DNA of 64,000 nt, from assembly GCF_000192865.1 (NCBI RefSeq), contig NC_015276.1, forward strand, positions 310,001-374,000, given 5' to 3'. The notes beneath the pieces are model-generated. The model was given only the letters and a program-made list of their open reading frames with translations. It had not been told where the DNA came from and searched no databases. The first letter of the stretch is position 1. Each line of letters begins with the position of its first letter. Origin of the DNA: Marinomonas mediterranea MMB-1. GTDB taxonomy: Bacteria; Pseudomonadota; Gammaproteobacteria; Pseudomonadales; Marinomonadaceae. This document shows, one piece after another, positions 1-10,479 of this stretch. Both the position numbers and the translations under genes were made by a program.

Positions 1-1753
<1,753 letters not shown>

Positions 1754-2013
1754 ATAACACCAAAGTGGTTTTGAGAAAGACTGCGAAGTGCATATGAATT
1801 TACGACACTCTTGATAAGAGAGTGGGTTTGAAGTTTGATTAGAGTTATTTCAAAAAGCATTGTTAAAGCACGCTGATTGCGTTGAGTGATTCGATCGATT
1901 AATTAGATTGAAAAAGCCAGCAGAATCAGTAAGATAAGCCAAGTAACGAACTTGTGTGTTTTGGGAGTAGATCAGAGAAACAATCGATCACCCAGAACGA
2001 ACACATCCCAGTT
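1754..2013 (+). other. 23S-5S internal transcribed spacer
   Basis: A spacer of about 260 bases between 23S and 5S. I see no tRNA in it. A short hairpin (CACTCT near 1806 paired with AGAGTG near 1823) and AT-rich single strands suggest an RNase processing region; this is inference. Confidence 0.7.
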
Positions 2014-2131
2014 TGCTTGACGATCACAGAGGCGTTGAACCACCTGATCCCATCCCGAACTCAGAAGTGAAAAGCGCCATCGCCGATGGTAGTGTGGGGG
2101 ATCCCATGTGAGAGTAGGTCGTCGTCAAGCT
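2014..2131 (+). rRNA. 5S ribosomal RNA
   Basis: A complete 5S rRNA gene of about 118 bases. The terminal stem GCTTGACGA (5') pairs with TCGTCAAGC (3'). The internal conserved blocks CCGAACTCAGAAGTGAAA and GCCGATGGTAGTGTGGGG are present. It lies downstream of the 23S gene and directly before the rrn terminator. Confidence 0.96.
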
Positions 2132-2141
2132 TCTAATACAG

Positions 2142-2176
2142 AAAGCCCTGATCAGAAATGGTCAGGGCTTTTTCTG
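2142..2176 (+). terminator. rho-independent terminator of the rrn operon
   Basis: A 10-bp stem (AAAGCCCTGA with TCAGGGCTTT) around a loop, followed by TTTTTCTG, starts 11 bases after 5S. It should end rRNA transcription. Confidence 0.9.
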
Positions 2177-2598
2177 TTTCTGGACTGAACCAAACCGAGA
2201 ATCTTGCAAGCAAACACCCCCTAAAAGTACGTAAAATCCATTTATCTACTTGTAGATATGTAGTATTCCCTCCTCTTACTAAGGATTTAGTGCATATCGA
2301 CTAACCTAATGGCTTCCTACTTTCCTTTCTAAAAACCATTAAAGAGCTCTGGGAAGCCCTACACCTAATTGCGTAAGGTTCATTAGCTCTATCAATTAGA
2401 CCTGCTCCCAACCCCCTAAGTAAGGAGAAGCTTAACAGCGATCATTAGAGCCTAGGTAAGTGTTTTTTGATAGGCATGACTAGGCATTGGCGTTAAGGTA
2501 CCATCTGTTAATAAGTCGCTATTTCTGAGCGCTTTAATTTGGTAATTACTAATTTTTTGAGATGTAGTGAAGCTTTATTAACGGTAAGGAAAGTGAGC
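2177..2598. other. intergenic region, no gene seen
   Basis: About 420 bases between the rrn terminator and the next gene. It is AT-rich with stop codons in all frames. No tRNA, repeat or clear promoter motif could be recognised. Confidence 0.5.
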
Positions 2599-2961
2599 AT
2601 GTTTAAGAGCAAAGCTATTATGACCGCTATACTAGTTTTCTTGTCTTGGTGTAAAGAAACCGGTGCAGACACCTTTGTTGACGTTGCAATTTCAAACAAG
2701 CGTGTACAATGTGAAAGCACTGCCGTATTAATTGAGCAGTCGAAGCGCTATTTACTAGACGACAATATAGCTGTGCTAAGCCAAAGTTGCGGTGTTGAAA
2801 ATAAAATGGTTGCTTTTGTTTGTGGATCGCCTATGAATCAAATTCATATTTTTAAAATTAAAGAAAAAGATTTGCTAAAGGCTCAAGAGAAAGGCTTTGT
2901 ATTGGTTTCTAATATGCCTGATGGTTATAAATATGTTGATTGCGATAGTTTAAATAAATGA
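2599..2961 (+). CDS. hypothetical small exported protein (120 aa)
   Basis: I do not recognise the family. The start is ATG 2599, which has AGGAAAG about 6 bases upstream; an upstream in-frame start at 2539 has no ribosome site and would hide the signal peptide. The N-terminus (MFKSKAIMTAILVFLSWCKE) looks like a signal sequence with cleavage near TGADT. A lipoprotein reading of LSWC is possible but atypical. The mature part of about 95 residues holds four further cysteines (QCES, SQSCG, FVCG, VDCD), which could form two disulfides. It lies alone between the rRNA operon and the protease gene. A secreted disulfide-stabilised protein is inference. Confidence 0.6.
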   Translation: MFKSKAIMTAILVFLSWCKETGADTFVDVAISNKRVQCESTAVLIEQSKRYLLDDNIAVLSQSCGVENKMVAFVCGSPMNQIHIFKIKEKDLLKAQEKGFVLVSNMPDGYKYVDCDSLNK

Positions 2962-3133
2962 TCTTTCTATATTATAACATTCGTCCCTAAATTCAGATAA
3001 TAAGTGCGACGCTGTAAGCTGTAATAGGTAGAGCGAGACCTTGTTCAAATAATGACCTTAGAGTGTGTCGTTTAGTCAGCAATGTGTATTATAATCGTAA
3101 GCTCATTTTACTGTTATTTAGAAGGAACTAACT

Positions 3134-6100
3134 GTGCGTAAACGTTTGCTCTTGGTCTTTTTGGTACTTTTCTCTACGACTCTGTTTGCATCTGTTCCAT
3201 CATTTCAGAACTTCTCGACCCCTGAGTTTTCGAATGATAGTTTTATTATTGTTTGGGATAGTAATAGGCCGAGCGCTAAAGATGCAGGAATATCATCTTC
3301 GGTAGAAAATATTTCATCGATTAAGCAGTATGATCACCTTAAGACTGTTGAGGTAGTCCATCTCACAGATTCAGCCGATTTAAAGCTGTCTATGGAGCAA
3401 GCCCGTAATGTAGTTGGAGTCAAAGGAGTTTTTTTAAACTATACTGTTACCGCACTTGAAGACGCAAGTTCCGCAACTTTACCTAATGACCCTCAGTTTG
3501 AAAATCTTTGGGGCCTGAATAATACACAAGGTAGTTTTGATATAAATGCGCCTGAAGCGTGGGGTGTTACTACTGGTTCAGAGGATGTTTATATAGCGGT
3601 AATTGATTCAGGAATTGACTACACGCATGAAGACTTAGCTTCCAATATGTGGGTTAATACCGATGAGATTGCAGGGAATGGTATTGATGACGATAGCAAT
3701 GGTTGGGTTGACGATATATATGGAATAGATACATATAATCAGGACGGTGATCCATTTGATGACAATCGGCACGGTACACATGTTGCCGGCACCATCGCTG
3801 GAGTAGGCAACAATGGAATAGGCGTAGCCGGTGTCTCCTGGCACACTAAGTTAATTGCTTGTAAGTTTCTAGGTAGCTCAGGCTCTGGCGACACTGCAGG
3901 GGCGCTTGCCTGTTTAGATTACATTATTAATCTAAAAGTAAACAAAGGTCTAAACATAGTTGCAACTAACAACAGTTGGGGAGGAGGTGGTTATTCTGAT
4001 CCGCTGTATGAAGCGATAGCGTCGCAGGCTGAGAACGATATTTTGTTTATCGCTGCTGCAGGAAATTCATCAAATAACAATGACCTTTATCCAAGCTATC
4101 CAGCAAGCTACGAACTTCCTAATATAATTAGTGTTGCAGCGAGTCAACGTAGCGGAGCGCTCGCGTATTTTTCAAACTACGGTGCTTCTAGTGTCGATAT
4201 CGTTGCCCCAGGTGTTGATATACTCTCAACTGTGCCTAATAACGGTTATAGTTACTTGTCGGGAACGTCAATGGCATCACCTCATGTTGCTGGCGCCGCG
4301 GCCCTGATCAAAGCTAGTAATAGCAATTTGACGGCGATACAAATAAAAAATCTACTTTTATCGACTGCGAATTCGTCGGTTTTTAATGAGCGTTCAGTCG
4401 CGCATGGCGATCTTCTTTTGTGGGGCGAATCGAATAATGGCGCAATTAACTGTCAAGATATGATACAGCTTAATCGCTTCTCACCTTCTCTTGATCGAGC
4501 TTCTGCATCTCTAGGTGAGTCAGTCAGAGTAGAAGCTGCTATTGTTAACTGTGCCGAACTTCTCAACCCTCCAAGCTTGTTAGGTTTAGGTGAAAGCTTT
4601 ACGTTAAATGATACTGGGGTTGATGGTGATCTTATTGCTGGAGATGGTATTTTTTCCGTAGACGTAGATGTTACGTGGACGGGGGGCTCTAGTTTTCAGT
4701 TTGAGGGCTATCCAGAAAGTGTATTTGATATCGTATCAGTAGAAGAGCCAGTAGTAACGACCACTGAATATCAATACATTGAAATAGATGGCACCCCTTT
4801 AAGTTTGAGCGATGATTCTTATGCCACATTAGATGTAGGCTTTTCTATTACGTTACCCGATGGAACATATCAAGAAGCTCTTACTGTTTGGAGTAATGGT
4901 ATTGTTGCTTTTGACGAGAGATATTACTCCTATAGTAATACTTCGTTACCTTTAAACGGACAGGAAAGTCTTGGGCTAGTTGCTGCATATTGGGATGATT
5001 TATATCCAAGCTCGGAGACGGTGGTATCGTATGCTGTTGTCGGAAATTCGCCTAATAGACAATTCATTGTAAATTACGACAGTATTAACCGCTTTGGGTA
5101 TTCTTCGCAAACTGGCGATGGCTATGACGTTAGTTTTCAAGTAGTTTTTAATGAGTCTACGCCTGAAATTTTAGTTAATTACAAAGATGTGTTGGCGACA
5201 TCCGCAGCAGGATTCTCGAATGGTAGTGGAGCGACTATCGGTCTTCAGTTAGGGGGGCGTGCAGTTCAATATTCTTATAATGAGGCTTTAATCGAAAACG
5301 AAACGGCTTTGTTATTTAGTAGTGGAGGCGCTAAACCGAGTATTACCACATTTGATATTGATGGTATTTTTAGGCCAAACCAACTTCAGACCATTCTAGC
5401 TGAAGCTAGCCACCCTTCTACAGATGTTAATTTAGATGCGACGTTAAATATAAATGGGGTTATAACTGAGATCGAGTTAGGTCAGGAGGTAGATGTTTCC
5501 TTAAATCTTGGAATCAATACACTTCAATTAGTGGTTACTGATGGTCAACGTCATGTAACTAGCTCACGTGAGATTGAGATATTGCCATATAGCGAAGCTG
5601 AGCAAGCTTTAATGGAGCAAGAACGATTAGCGGGTCAAGCCGACGTATTATCCGACCCAGCAGCGCATGGACTAGTTTCTAGTGAGCAGTTGGCGATCGA
5701 ATATGCTAATGGTCAAAATAGTGTATTAAATAATCCTACGGAGTATGGCCTCGTCTCAAGTGATCAGTTGGAAATCGAATATGCTAATGGTCAAAATAGT
5801 GTATTAAATAATCCTACAGAGTATGGCCTCGTCTCAAGTGATCAGTTGGAAATCGAATATGCTAATGGTCAAAATAGTGTATTAAATAACCCGACAGAGT
5901 ATGGCCTCGTCTCAAGTGATCAGTTGGCGATCGAATATGCTAATGGCCAAAATAGTGTGTTAGATAACCCTAGGAGCTACGGTATGCTTGCCATAGCTGA
6001 GATTGAACACGGGGTTATAAGCTCGTCCGATGTTGAGGATTTACCTGAAGGCGTTCATTTAGTCGGGATGATGGTTGATGTAGAAAATGTGGCAGAATTT

Positions 6101-6253
6101 TTCGGAAATGTTAACTATGTTTGGGCGTATCGCGATGGAGAGTATTTTGGCTATATTGGTGAAGGCGGGAATTCCGAAGAGTTGATTACCAATTCAGGCT
6201 ACCAATTACTAGAGTCTGTGAGTGCAGGAGAGGGAATATGGATATCCAAGTAA
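3134..6253 (+). CDS. secreted subtilisin-like serine protease (S8 family) with C-terminal tandem repeats
   Basis: A 1039-residue protein starting at GTG 3134 (GAAGGAA upstream). A signal peptide (about residues 1-19) is followed by a propeptide and an S8 catalytic domain (about 120-420). The triad is Asp158 in AVIDSGID, His213 in RHGTHVAG and Ser379 in SGTSMASPHVAG, with the oxyanion Asn at 311 (AAGNSS). All key residues are present, so it should be active outside the cytoplasm. The region after residue 430 resembles beta-rich accessory domains. Residues 829-948 are 26-residue repeats of the type EYANGQNSVLNNPTEYGLVS, then a short C-terminal domain ending in GEGIWISK. The last 16 bases overlap the next gene, so the two are probably made together. 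Substrate and role are unknown; nutrient protease or surface-protein processing are both possible. Confidence 0.88.
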   Translation: MRKRLLLVFLVLFSTTLFASVPSFQNFSTPEFSNDSFIIVWDSNRPSAKDAGISSSVENISSIKQYDHLKTVEVVHLTDSADLKLSMEQARNVVGVKGVFLNYTVTALEDASSATLPNDPQFENLWGLNNTQGSFDINAPEAWGVTTGSEDVYIAVIDSGIDYTHEDLASNMWVNTDEIAGNGIDDDSNGWVDDIYGIDTYNQDGDPFDDNRHGTHVAGTIAGVGNNGIGVAGVSWHTKLIACKFLGSSGSGDTAGALACLDYIINLKVNKGLNIVATNNSWGGGGYSDPLYEAIASQAENDILFIAAAGNSSNNNDLYPSYPASYELPNIISVAASQRSGALAYFSNYGASSVDIVAPGVDILSTVPNNGYSYLSGTSMASPHVAGAAALIKASNSNLTAIQIKNLLLSTANSSVFNERSVAHGDLLLWGESNNGAINCQDMIQLNRFSPSLDRASASLGESVRVEAAIVNCAELLNPPSLLGLGESFTLNDTGVDGDLIAGDGIFSVDVDVTWTGGSSFQFEGYPESVFDIVSVEEPVVTTTEYQYIEIDGTPLSLSDDSYATLDVGFSITLPDGTYQEALTVWSNGIVAFDERYYSYSNTSLPLNGQESLGLVAAYWDDLYPSSETVVSYAVVGNSPNRQFIVNYDSINRFGYSSQTGDGYDVSFQVVFNESTPEILVNYKDVLATSAAGFSNGSGATIGLQLGGRAVQYSYNEALIENETALLFSSGGAKPSITTFDIDGIFRPNQLQTILAEASHPSTDVNLDATLNINGVITEIELGQEVDVSLNLGINTLQLVVTDGQRHVTSSREIEILPYSEAEQALMEQERLAGQADVLSDPAAHGLVSSEQLAIEYANGQNSVLNNPTEYGLVSSDQLEIEYANGQNSVLNNPTEYGLVSSDQLEIEYANGQNSVLNNPTEYGLVSSDQLAIEYANGQNSVLDNPRSYGMLAIAEIEHGVISSSDVEDLPEGVHLVGMMVDVENVAEFFGNVNYVWAYRDGEYFGYIGEGGNSEELITNSGYQLLESVSAGEGIWISK
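5618..5980 (+). repeat. 78-bp in-frame tandem repeat in the protease gene
   Basis: Units of exactly 78 bases start at 5696, 5774, 5852 and 5930 (the ATCGAATATGCTAATGG mark). The middle copies differ by only a few bases; a diverged copy precedes (about 5618-5695) and the last is partial. Each encodes 26 residues. The near identity at DNA level indicates recent expansion or homogenisation, so copy number may vary among strains. Confidence 0.93.
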
Positions 6254-7146
6254 TGCGATTTATAGGCGTTACTTTTTTGTCTGGAGCCGTATTAGCGGGT
6301 TGCGGAGGCTCGTCAAGTTCTGGATCAGAAGATCAGCAAACAGAGAGTTTTACTGGCGGAGTGTTTAAGGGCCTTATGCGCAATGCTCTTGTAGAGGTGT
6401 ACTCTGTAGAATCGGGTACTGTAAGTAGTACGCCTTTTGCGAGCGTTAGTTCCGATGACAATGGAATGTATCGATTTGATACGTCTAATATGCCTGATTT
6501 AGTCTATGTTCGTGTATCGGGGAAAGATAATGAGCTTACATTGATGCAATGTGACATTGCTCAATGTGGGTCTGCATCTACTGGTTCTATTGATTCGGAC
6601 CAAGATGGGGTAATTGCATTTGGAGAGTGGTTGACAGTTGATTCATCGTTTGAATTGACCGGCTTTTTCTCGTCATGGGATCAAGCAGATCAGCCAACGG
6701 TCAGTACCGTGACTCATATTGTCGCACGACAGTTAGGAACGCCAAGCGTTGCTTTGCTTGAATCAGCATATAGTGATGTTAAAAGTAAAATGGGGCTATC
6801 TAAACCCCCTCAAGAAATTGATGTCATAGATGTCTCGTCTGCAGAATTTAAAGAGGAGTATATAGATAATCTCAAAGTGGCGGCGATTCTTGAATCTTTG
6901 CCTTCAGGTGCATCGATAGCAAATAAGCTTGGAGATATTATGAGTGAAGAAAACACGGCATCTTTACCAACATCTTCTGAGTTTTCATCTTACAACCTAC
7001 TAGTGAGCACATTAGAGTTGGCTGGGAAAATGGAAGTGGGAGATAACGTAGAAGCTCAACTTAATGAGCAAATTGAAGTTGCATCGCTAAAAGAGAATAA
7101 ACTGCCTATTAATCTTCGACCGCCAGCAGTACCGTCTATTTTATAG
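6238..7146 (+). CDS. outer-membrane-type lipoprotein of unknown function (302 aa)
   Basis: The N-terminus MRFIGVTFLSGAVLAGC has a lipobox (LAGC) followed by a Gly/Ser linker, so it is a predicted lipoprotein. Start ATG 6238 overlaps the protease end by 16 bases and is preceded by AGGAG; ATG 6253, in the TAATG junction, is an alternative start. After the linker, GVFKGLMRNALVEVYSV through GMYRFDTSN resembles the carboxypeptidase-regulatory-like beta fold. A Ca-binding-like segment, DSDQDGVIAFGEW, follows, then a helical C-terminal half. I do not recognise a named family. The overlap suggests a partner of the protease, for example an anchor, chaperone or inhibitor; that is inference. Confidence 0.75.
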   Translation: MDIQVMRFIGVTFLSGAVLAGCGGSSSSGSEDQQTESFTGGVFKGLMRNALVEVYSVESGTVSSTPFASVSSDDNGMYRFDTSNMPDLVYVRVSGKDNELTLMQCDIAQCGSASTGSIDSDQDGVIAFGEWLTVDSSFELTGFFSSWDQADQPTVSTVTHIVARQLGTPSVALLESAYSDVKSKMGLSKPPQEIDVIDVSSAEFKEEYIDNLKVAAILESLPSGASIANKLGDIMSEENTASLPTSSEFSSYNLLVSTLELAGKMEVGDNVEAQLNEQIEVASLKENKLPINLRPPAVPSIL

Positions 7147-7215
7147 CTGGTTTTATACTTACGCGTTATGTGAAATCGTGCGGAGTATTACGGTTAAATA
7201 AAGCTGGTGAAAGCG

Positions 7216-7257
7216 TAGTATCGGTGGCAAGGTTTCTTCCTTTTGTCACCGATACTA
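7216..7257. terminator. bidirectional terminator hairpin
   Basis: TAGTATCGGTG (7216-7226) pairs exactly with CACCGATACTA (7247-7257) between the convergent lipoprotein and sugar-transporter genes. It can serve both strands, though the T-tracts are short. Confidence 0.75.
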
Positions 7258-7272
7258 TTGTCTACTAATTTT

Positions 7273-8052
7273 TTAAATTGTCCCTCCCAATGAACCTTCT
7301 AGCTGTGCGAGCTCTTGTCCGCCAGCCATCAAATCTTGTAGCTCTTCTGATGTGATTTCCCCGCGAGCGGCTGTACCTAACGTCTTACCCCTGTTGAGCA
7401 CGGTAAAGCGGTCTCCTACTGCAAGAGCGTGACGAACGTTATGGCTAATAAAAACGACACCGACACCCTGTTTACGAACTTTGTCTATCGTTGCTAAAAC
7501 GTTTGATGTTTGACGAACACCGAGTGCAGAGGTTGGCTCATCGAGGATCAATACTTTTGCACCAAAATACACGGCTCGGGCAATGGCGACAGTTTGTCGC
7601 TCACCGCCAGAGAGCGTTCCTACGGCCTGATCCGCACTTCTCAAGTTGATCCCCATCTTTTTCATTTCAGTCATGGTGATCTCATCGGCCATTTTACTGT
7701 CATAGCGTTTCCACAGGAGCTGGCCTTTTGTTGGCTCACGACCCATAAAGAAATTACGTGCAACAGACATAAGAGGAATCATCGCTAAATCTTGGTAAAC
7801 ACAGGCGATACCTGCCCCCATTGCAGCGCGTGGACTATCGAAAACGATTGGTTTTCCGTCTAGGATTATTTCACCTTTACTGGGTTTATGGACGCCAGAC
7901 ATTGTTTTGATAAAGGTCGATTTACCTGCACCGTTGTCGCCTAATAGACAATGGCACTCACCTGGTTTTACATCAAAACTCACCCCGTTCAACGCAATGA
8001 CATTACCAAAGTGCTTCTCAATGTTATCCATATGAAGAATTGATTCAGACAT
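7273..8052 (-). CDS. sugar ABC transporter ATP-binding protein (FrcA-like, CUT2 family)
   Basis: The cytoplasmic ATPase of a monosaccharide importer, 259 residues. It shows Walker A GDNGAGKST, Q-loop region YQDLAMIP, signature LSGGERQ, Walker B VLILDEPTSAL and the H-loop ISHNV. Most CUT2 ATPases are duplicated proteins of about 500 residues; a single-domain protein of this length is typical of FrcA (fructose/mannose/ribose import in rhizobia). It is the last gene of the minus-strand order binding protein, permease, ATPase, one base after the permease stop. Substrate assignment to fructose rests on family resemblance only. Confidence 0.9.
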   Translation of the reverse strand: MSESILHMDNIEKHFGNVIALNGVSFDVKPGECHCLLGDNGAGKSTFIKTMSGVHKPSKGEIILDGKPIVFDSPRAAMGAGIACVYQDLAMIPLMSVARNFFMGREPTKGQLLWKRYDSKMADEITMTEMKKMGINLRSADQAVGTLSGGERQTVAIARAVYFGAKVLILDEPTSALGVRQTSNVLATIDKVRKQGVGVVFISHNVRHALAVGDRFTVLNRGKTLGTAARGEITSEELQDLMAGGQELAQLEGSLGGTI

Positions 8053-8053
8053 T

Positions 8054-9160
8054 TTAGCGCTCCCCTGTCACACGTTTGCGAATAGCGTTGTTAAAGATAA
8101 CGGCTAATAACAACATGGATCCTAAAAACACTTGGAACCAATCTTGGTCAATGTCGGTGTAAGTTAAGCCAATTACAACCATCCCGAATATGATAGAACC
8201 GAAAAATGCTCCTATTGCCGAACCATAGCCGCCAGTTAACAGACAGCCGCCAATTACCGCTGCAATGATGGCTTCAAACTCTTTCATGAAGCCACGACGT
8301 GCATCGGTACTACCTGCATCGAGTACTTGAGTGATTGCAAGTAACGCTGCACAGCCTGCGGTTAACATAAACAGCGCAACTTTAACTTTTCGAACAGGAA
8401 CGCCTGAATTAGATGCCGCATTTTTGTCGCCGCCTGCTGCAAAGATCCAGTTGCCTGCTGGTGTTTTAAGAAGTACATAGGTCGCGAGTGCTGCGAGTCC
8501 TAAAAACCAGAGAATTTCCACCGGAATCCCCGGTACTTTTGGTAATCCACTGCGAAAGGTATCAATCCAACCCATCGATGCGGCCCATTGAAAAAATCCA
8601 GTGAATGCGTCGCCACTGAAAAATGGGACGAGAGGGTCTCCTTCGACCGCTTCGCGGATACCTCGAAGCTGAGTTGAGCCTCCTGTCGCTGCTTTTAGCC
8701 CTACTAAAGAAAGGCCTCGTAATATGAACAAGAAGGCAAGCGTAACGATAAAGGAAGGAAGTCCCGTCCTTAGTACAATTTGACCATTAATCGATCCAAC
8801 GCCCGCGGCAAGGATCAGTGTTATTGGTATTGCAAGAATGAGAGGAAGTTCGAAGTTGACGACACAAAAGCCAAAGATCAGTCCGGCAAACGCGACCATC
8901 GACCCGATAGATAAGTCGAATTCTCCTCCAATCATCAAGAGTGCAGCGGCTATTGCTAGTATGCCGAGTTGCGCTGCTGGTGAAAGAACATTTATGATTC
9001 CAGAAAGTGTGAACATGGAACCATCAGCGGTAAATAAAAAGAAGATTGCTACAAGTAAGGCGCCTGCTACTGCACCCAGCTCAGGTCTTTTCATAAGTTG
9101 AGCTACACGACTCTCTTCCTTAATTCGTTCATCAACTGTCGATTCATTCTCAAGTGACAT
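8054..9160 (-). CDS. sugar ABC transporter permease (FrcC-like, CUT2 family)
   Basis: An inner-membrane permease of 368 residues with about nine to ten hydrophobic segments after a charged N-terminal tail (ENESTVDERIKEESRVAQ). It belongs to the BPD_transp_2 family of ribose/xylose/fructose importers; the segment GGEFDLSIGSMVAFAGLI is the conserved EAA-like signature of these permeases. The start is taken at ATG 9160, which has GGAGGG immediately upstream; an in-frame ATG at 9178 would place that ribosome site inside the gene. It is followed at one base by the ATPase and preceded by the binding-protein gene. Confidence 0.9.
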   Translation of the reverse strand: MSLENESTVDERIKEESRVAQLMKRPELGAVAGALLVAIFFLFTADGSMFTLSGIINVLSPAAQLGILAIAAALLMIGGEFDLSIGSMVAFAGLIFGFCVVNFELPLILAIPITLILAAGVGSINGQIVLRTGLPSFIVTLAFLFILRGLSLVGLKAATGGSTQLRGIREAVEGDPLVPFFSGDAFTGFFQWAASMGWIDTFRSGLPKVPGIPVEILWFLGLAALATYVLLKTPAGNWIFAAGGDKNAASNSGVPVRKVKVALFMLTAGCAALLAITQVLDAGSTDARRGFMKEFEAIIAAVIGGCLLTGGYGSAIGAFFGSIIFGMVVIGLTYTDIDQDWFQVFLGSMLLLAVIFNNAIRKRVTGER

Positions 9161-9251
9161 AATCCCTCCGGAACACATTCAGTTACTCTGAAAAACGGAT
9201 ATTTAAAGAGAAAGGGAGGTCGAAAAGACCTCCCATGATTAGAAGTGAAAT

Positions 9252-10178
9252 TTAACGGATGCCTTTTGCAGACAGTTCCACAACTTGTCCCGCTTTGTCA
9301 GCAGTGATCAGGTTTGGACCAGAAGGCACATTGCCACCAGGCATTAAGCCATAGTCCGCGTGAAGAGCTAGGAAGTTAACAGATAGGTAACCTTGTAGAA
9401 ATTGTTGTTGGTCGATCGCAAACGTAGCATCACCATTAACAATTGCTTTAAGGAAATCAGCAGAAAGGTCAAAACTTGCTACATTAACCTCGCCAGACAA
9501 CCCAAGTGCTTTTACAGCAGCAACAGTTGGTTCACCCGCAGTGGAAGCGCCAAGCGCCATAATAGTGTCTACGTCAGGGTTTGAATCCAATGCTGCACGT
9601 ACTTTCGCCTCTATTTCGGAAGGATCGTTAGTTGTCGGCAATACATTCACATTACCACCAAAGCCTTGTGCGAAGCCTTCACAACGAAGGTCTAAAGACA
9701 CGTTACCAACTTCTTGGTTAACACAAATACCTTTTTTACCGCCCATTTCTGCAAGTTTTTTACCCGCGGCTAAACCTGCGTCAAATTCGTCTTGGCCAAC
9801 GTGAAGAAGCGCGCCTAGCTGTTTAGAGACATCGGAGCCAGAGTTGATCGATATAACAGGGATACCCGCCGCAACAGCACGTTTAATTGAAGGGCCAAGT
9901 GCGTCGGCATCAGGAATAGATACAACAAGGCCATCAGGCTCTTGGTTGACCGCAGCGTCTATCAATTGAGACATTGCAACCATATCAAAGGTTTCTGGTG
10001 CTCGGTAATCGACATCAGCGCCTGTATGTTGGGCTGCGAGCTCAACACCATTTTTCACGACAGACCAAAACGGATCGTTTGCCTGACCGTGGCTGACAAC
10101 AATAATACTGGCTGACAGAGCAATGCTGGAACACAAGCCAGCGGAAGTAGCCAATAGACCTTTTATTATTTTTTTCAT
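9252..10178 (-). CDS. sugar ABC transporter periplasmic substrate-binding protein (FrcB-like)
   Basis: A 308-residue periplasmic binding protein of the Peripla_BP_4 (RbsB-like) class. The signal peptide (about residues 1-22, ending LSAS) is followed by the strand SIIVVSHGQANDPFWSVVKNG, typical of monosaccharide-binding proteins. The motif IDAAVNQEPDGLVVSIPDAD and a late PDVDTIMALG match the two lobes. AGGAGCTAGAG precedes the ATG. It is the first gene of the minus-strand transporter operon, with a gap of about 90 bases before the permease. The ligand is most likely a pentose or hexose; FrcB-like naming is tentative. Confidence 0.9.
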   Translation of the reverse strand: MKKIIKGLLATSAGLCSSIALSASIIVVSHGQANDPFWSVVKNGVELAAQHTGADVDYRAPETFDMVAMSQLIDAAVNQEPDGLVVSIPDADALGPSIKRAVAAGIPVISINSGSDVSKQLGALLHVGQDEFDAGLAAGKKLAEMGGKKGICVNQEVGNVSLDLRCEGFAQGFGGNVNVLPTTNDPSEIEAKVRAALDSNPDVDTIMALGASTAGEPTVAAVKALGLSGEVNVASFDLSADFLKAIVNGDATFAIDQQQFLQGYLSVNFLALHADYGLMPGGNVPSGPNLITADKAGQVVELSAKGIR

Positions 10179-10479
10179 TCTCTAGCTCCTCTAGGACGAG
10201 ATTCGGGTGGCAACTTTATTATTATTGATACCCATTCATAGCAATAACCTTAGCTTGGAAAGCAAAAGTTAAATTTTAGTGTAGACAAGGAATTTCAAAA
10301 TGCGAATGAAAATAGAATAAAAATTGCACCAATTCTAATTTTAGAATAACTGATCAAAAAAAGTACTATGCTGTTGTCTGGAAAATGCTTTTAAATTAGA
10401 AGGAAGAGAGCAGTCATTAGAGAAAGCTCTCAGTAAGGTGTGTTAGAGGGCAGAAAAAATGGATAACAGTGCCTTTTGA
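10179..10479. promoter_or_regulatory. intergenic region with 7-2-7 palindrome, candidate operator of the sugar transporter
   Basis: About 300 bases with no gene, upstream of the minus-strand sugar operon. It contains the perfect inverted repeat ATTCTAA-TT-TTAGAAT at 10332-10347, in AT-rich DNA about 155 bases before the binding-protein start. No regulator gene is adjacent. Operator function is inferred only from symmetry. Confidence 0.35.

Noticed and set aside
1754..2013. Possible tRNA gene in the 23S-5S spacer
   Set aside because: No cloverleaf, T-loop (GGTTCRA) or anticodon stem could be built.
2508..2720. 70-residue minus-strand ORF opposite the small exported protein
   Set aside because: Antisense to the better supported ORF at 2599-2961, with no ribosome site.
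5618..5980. CRISPR-like array
   Set aside because: Repeats are directly adjacent without unique spacers, in frame, and translate to 26-residue units of the protease.
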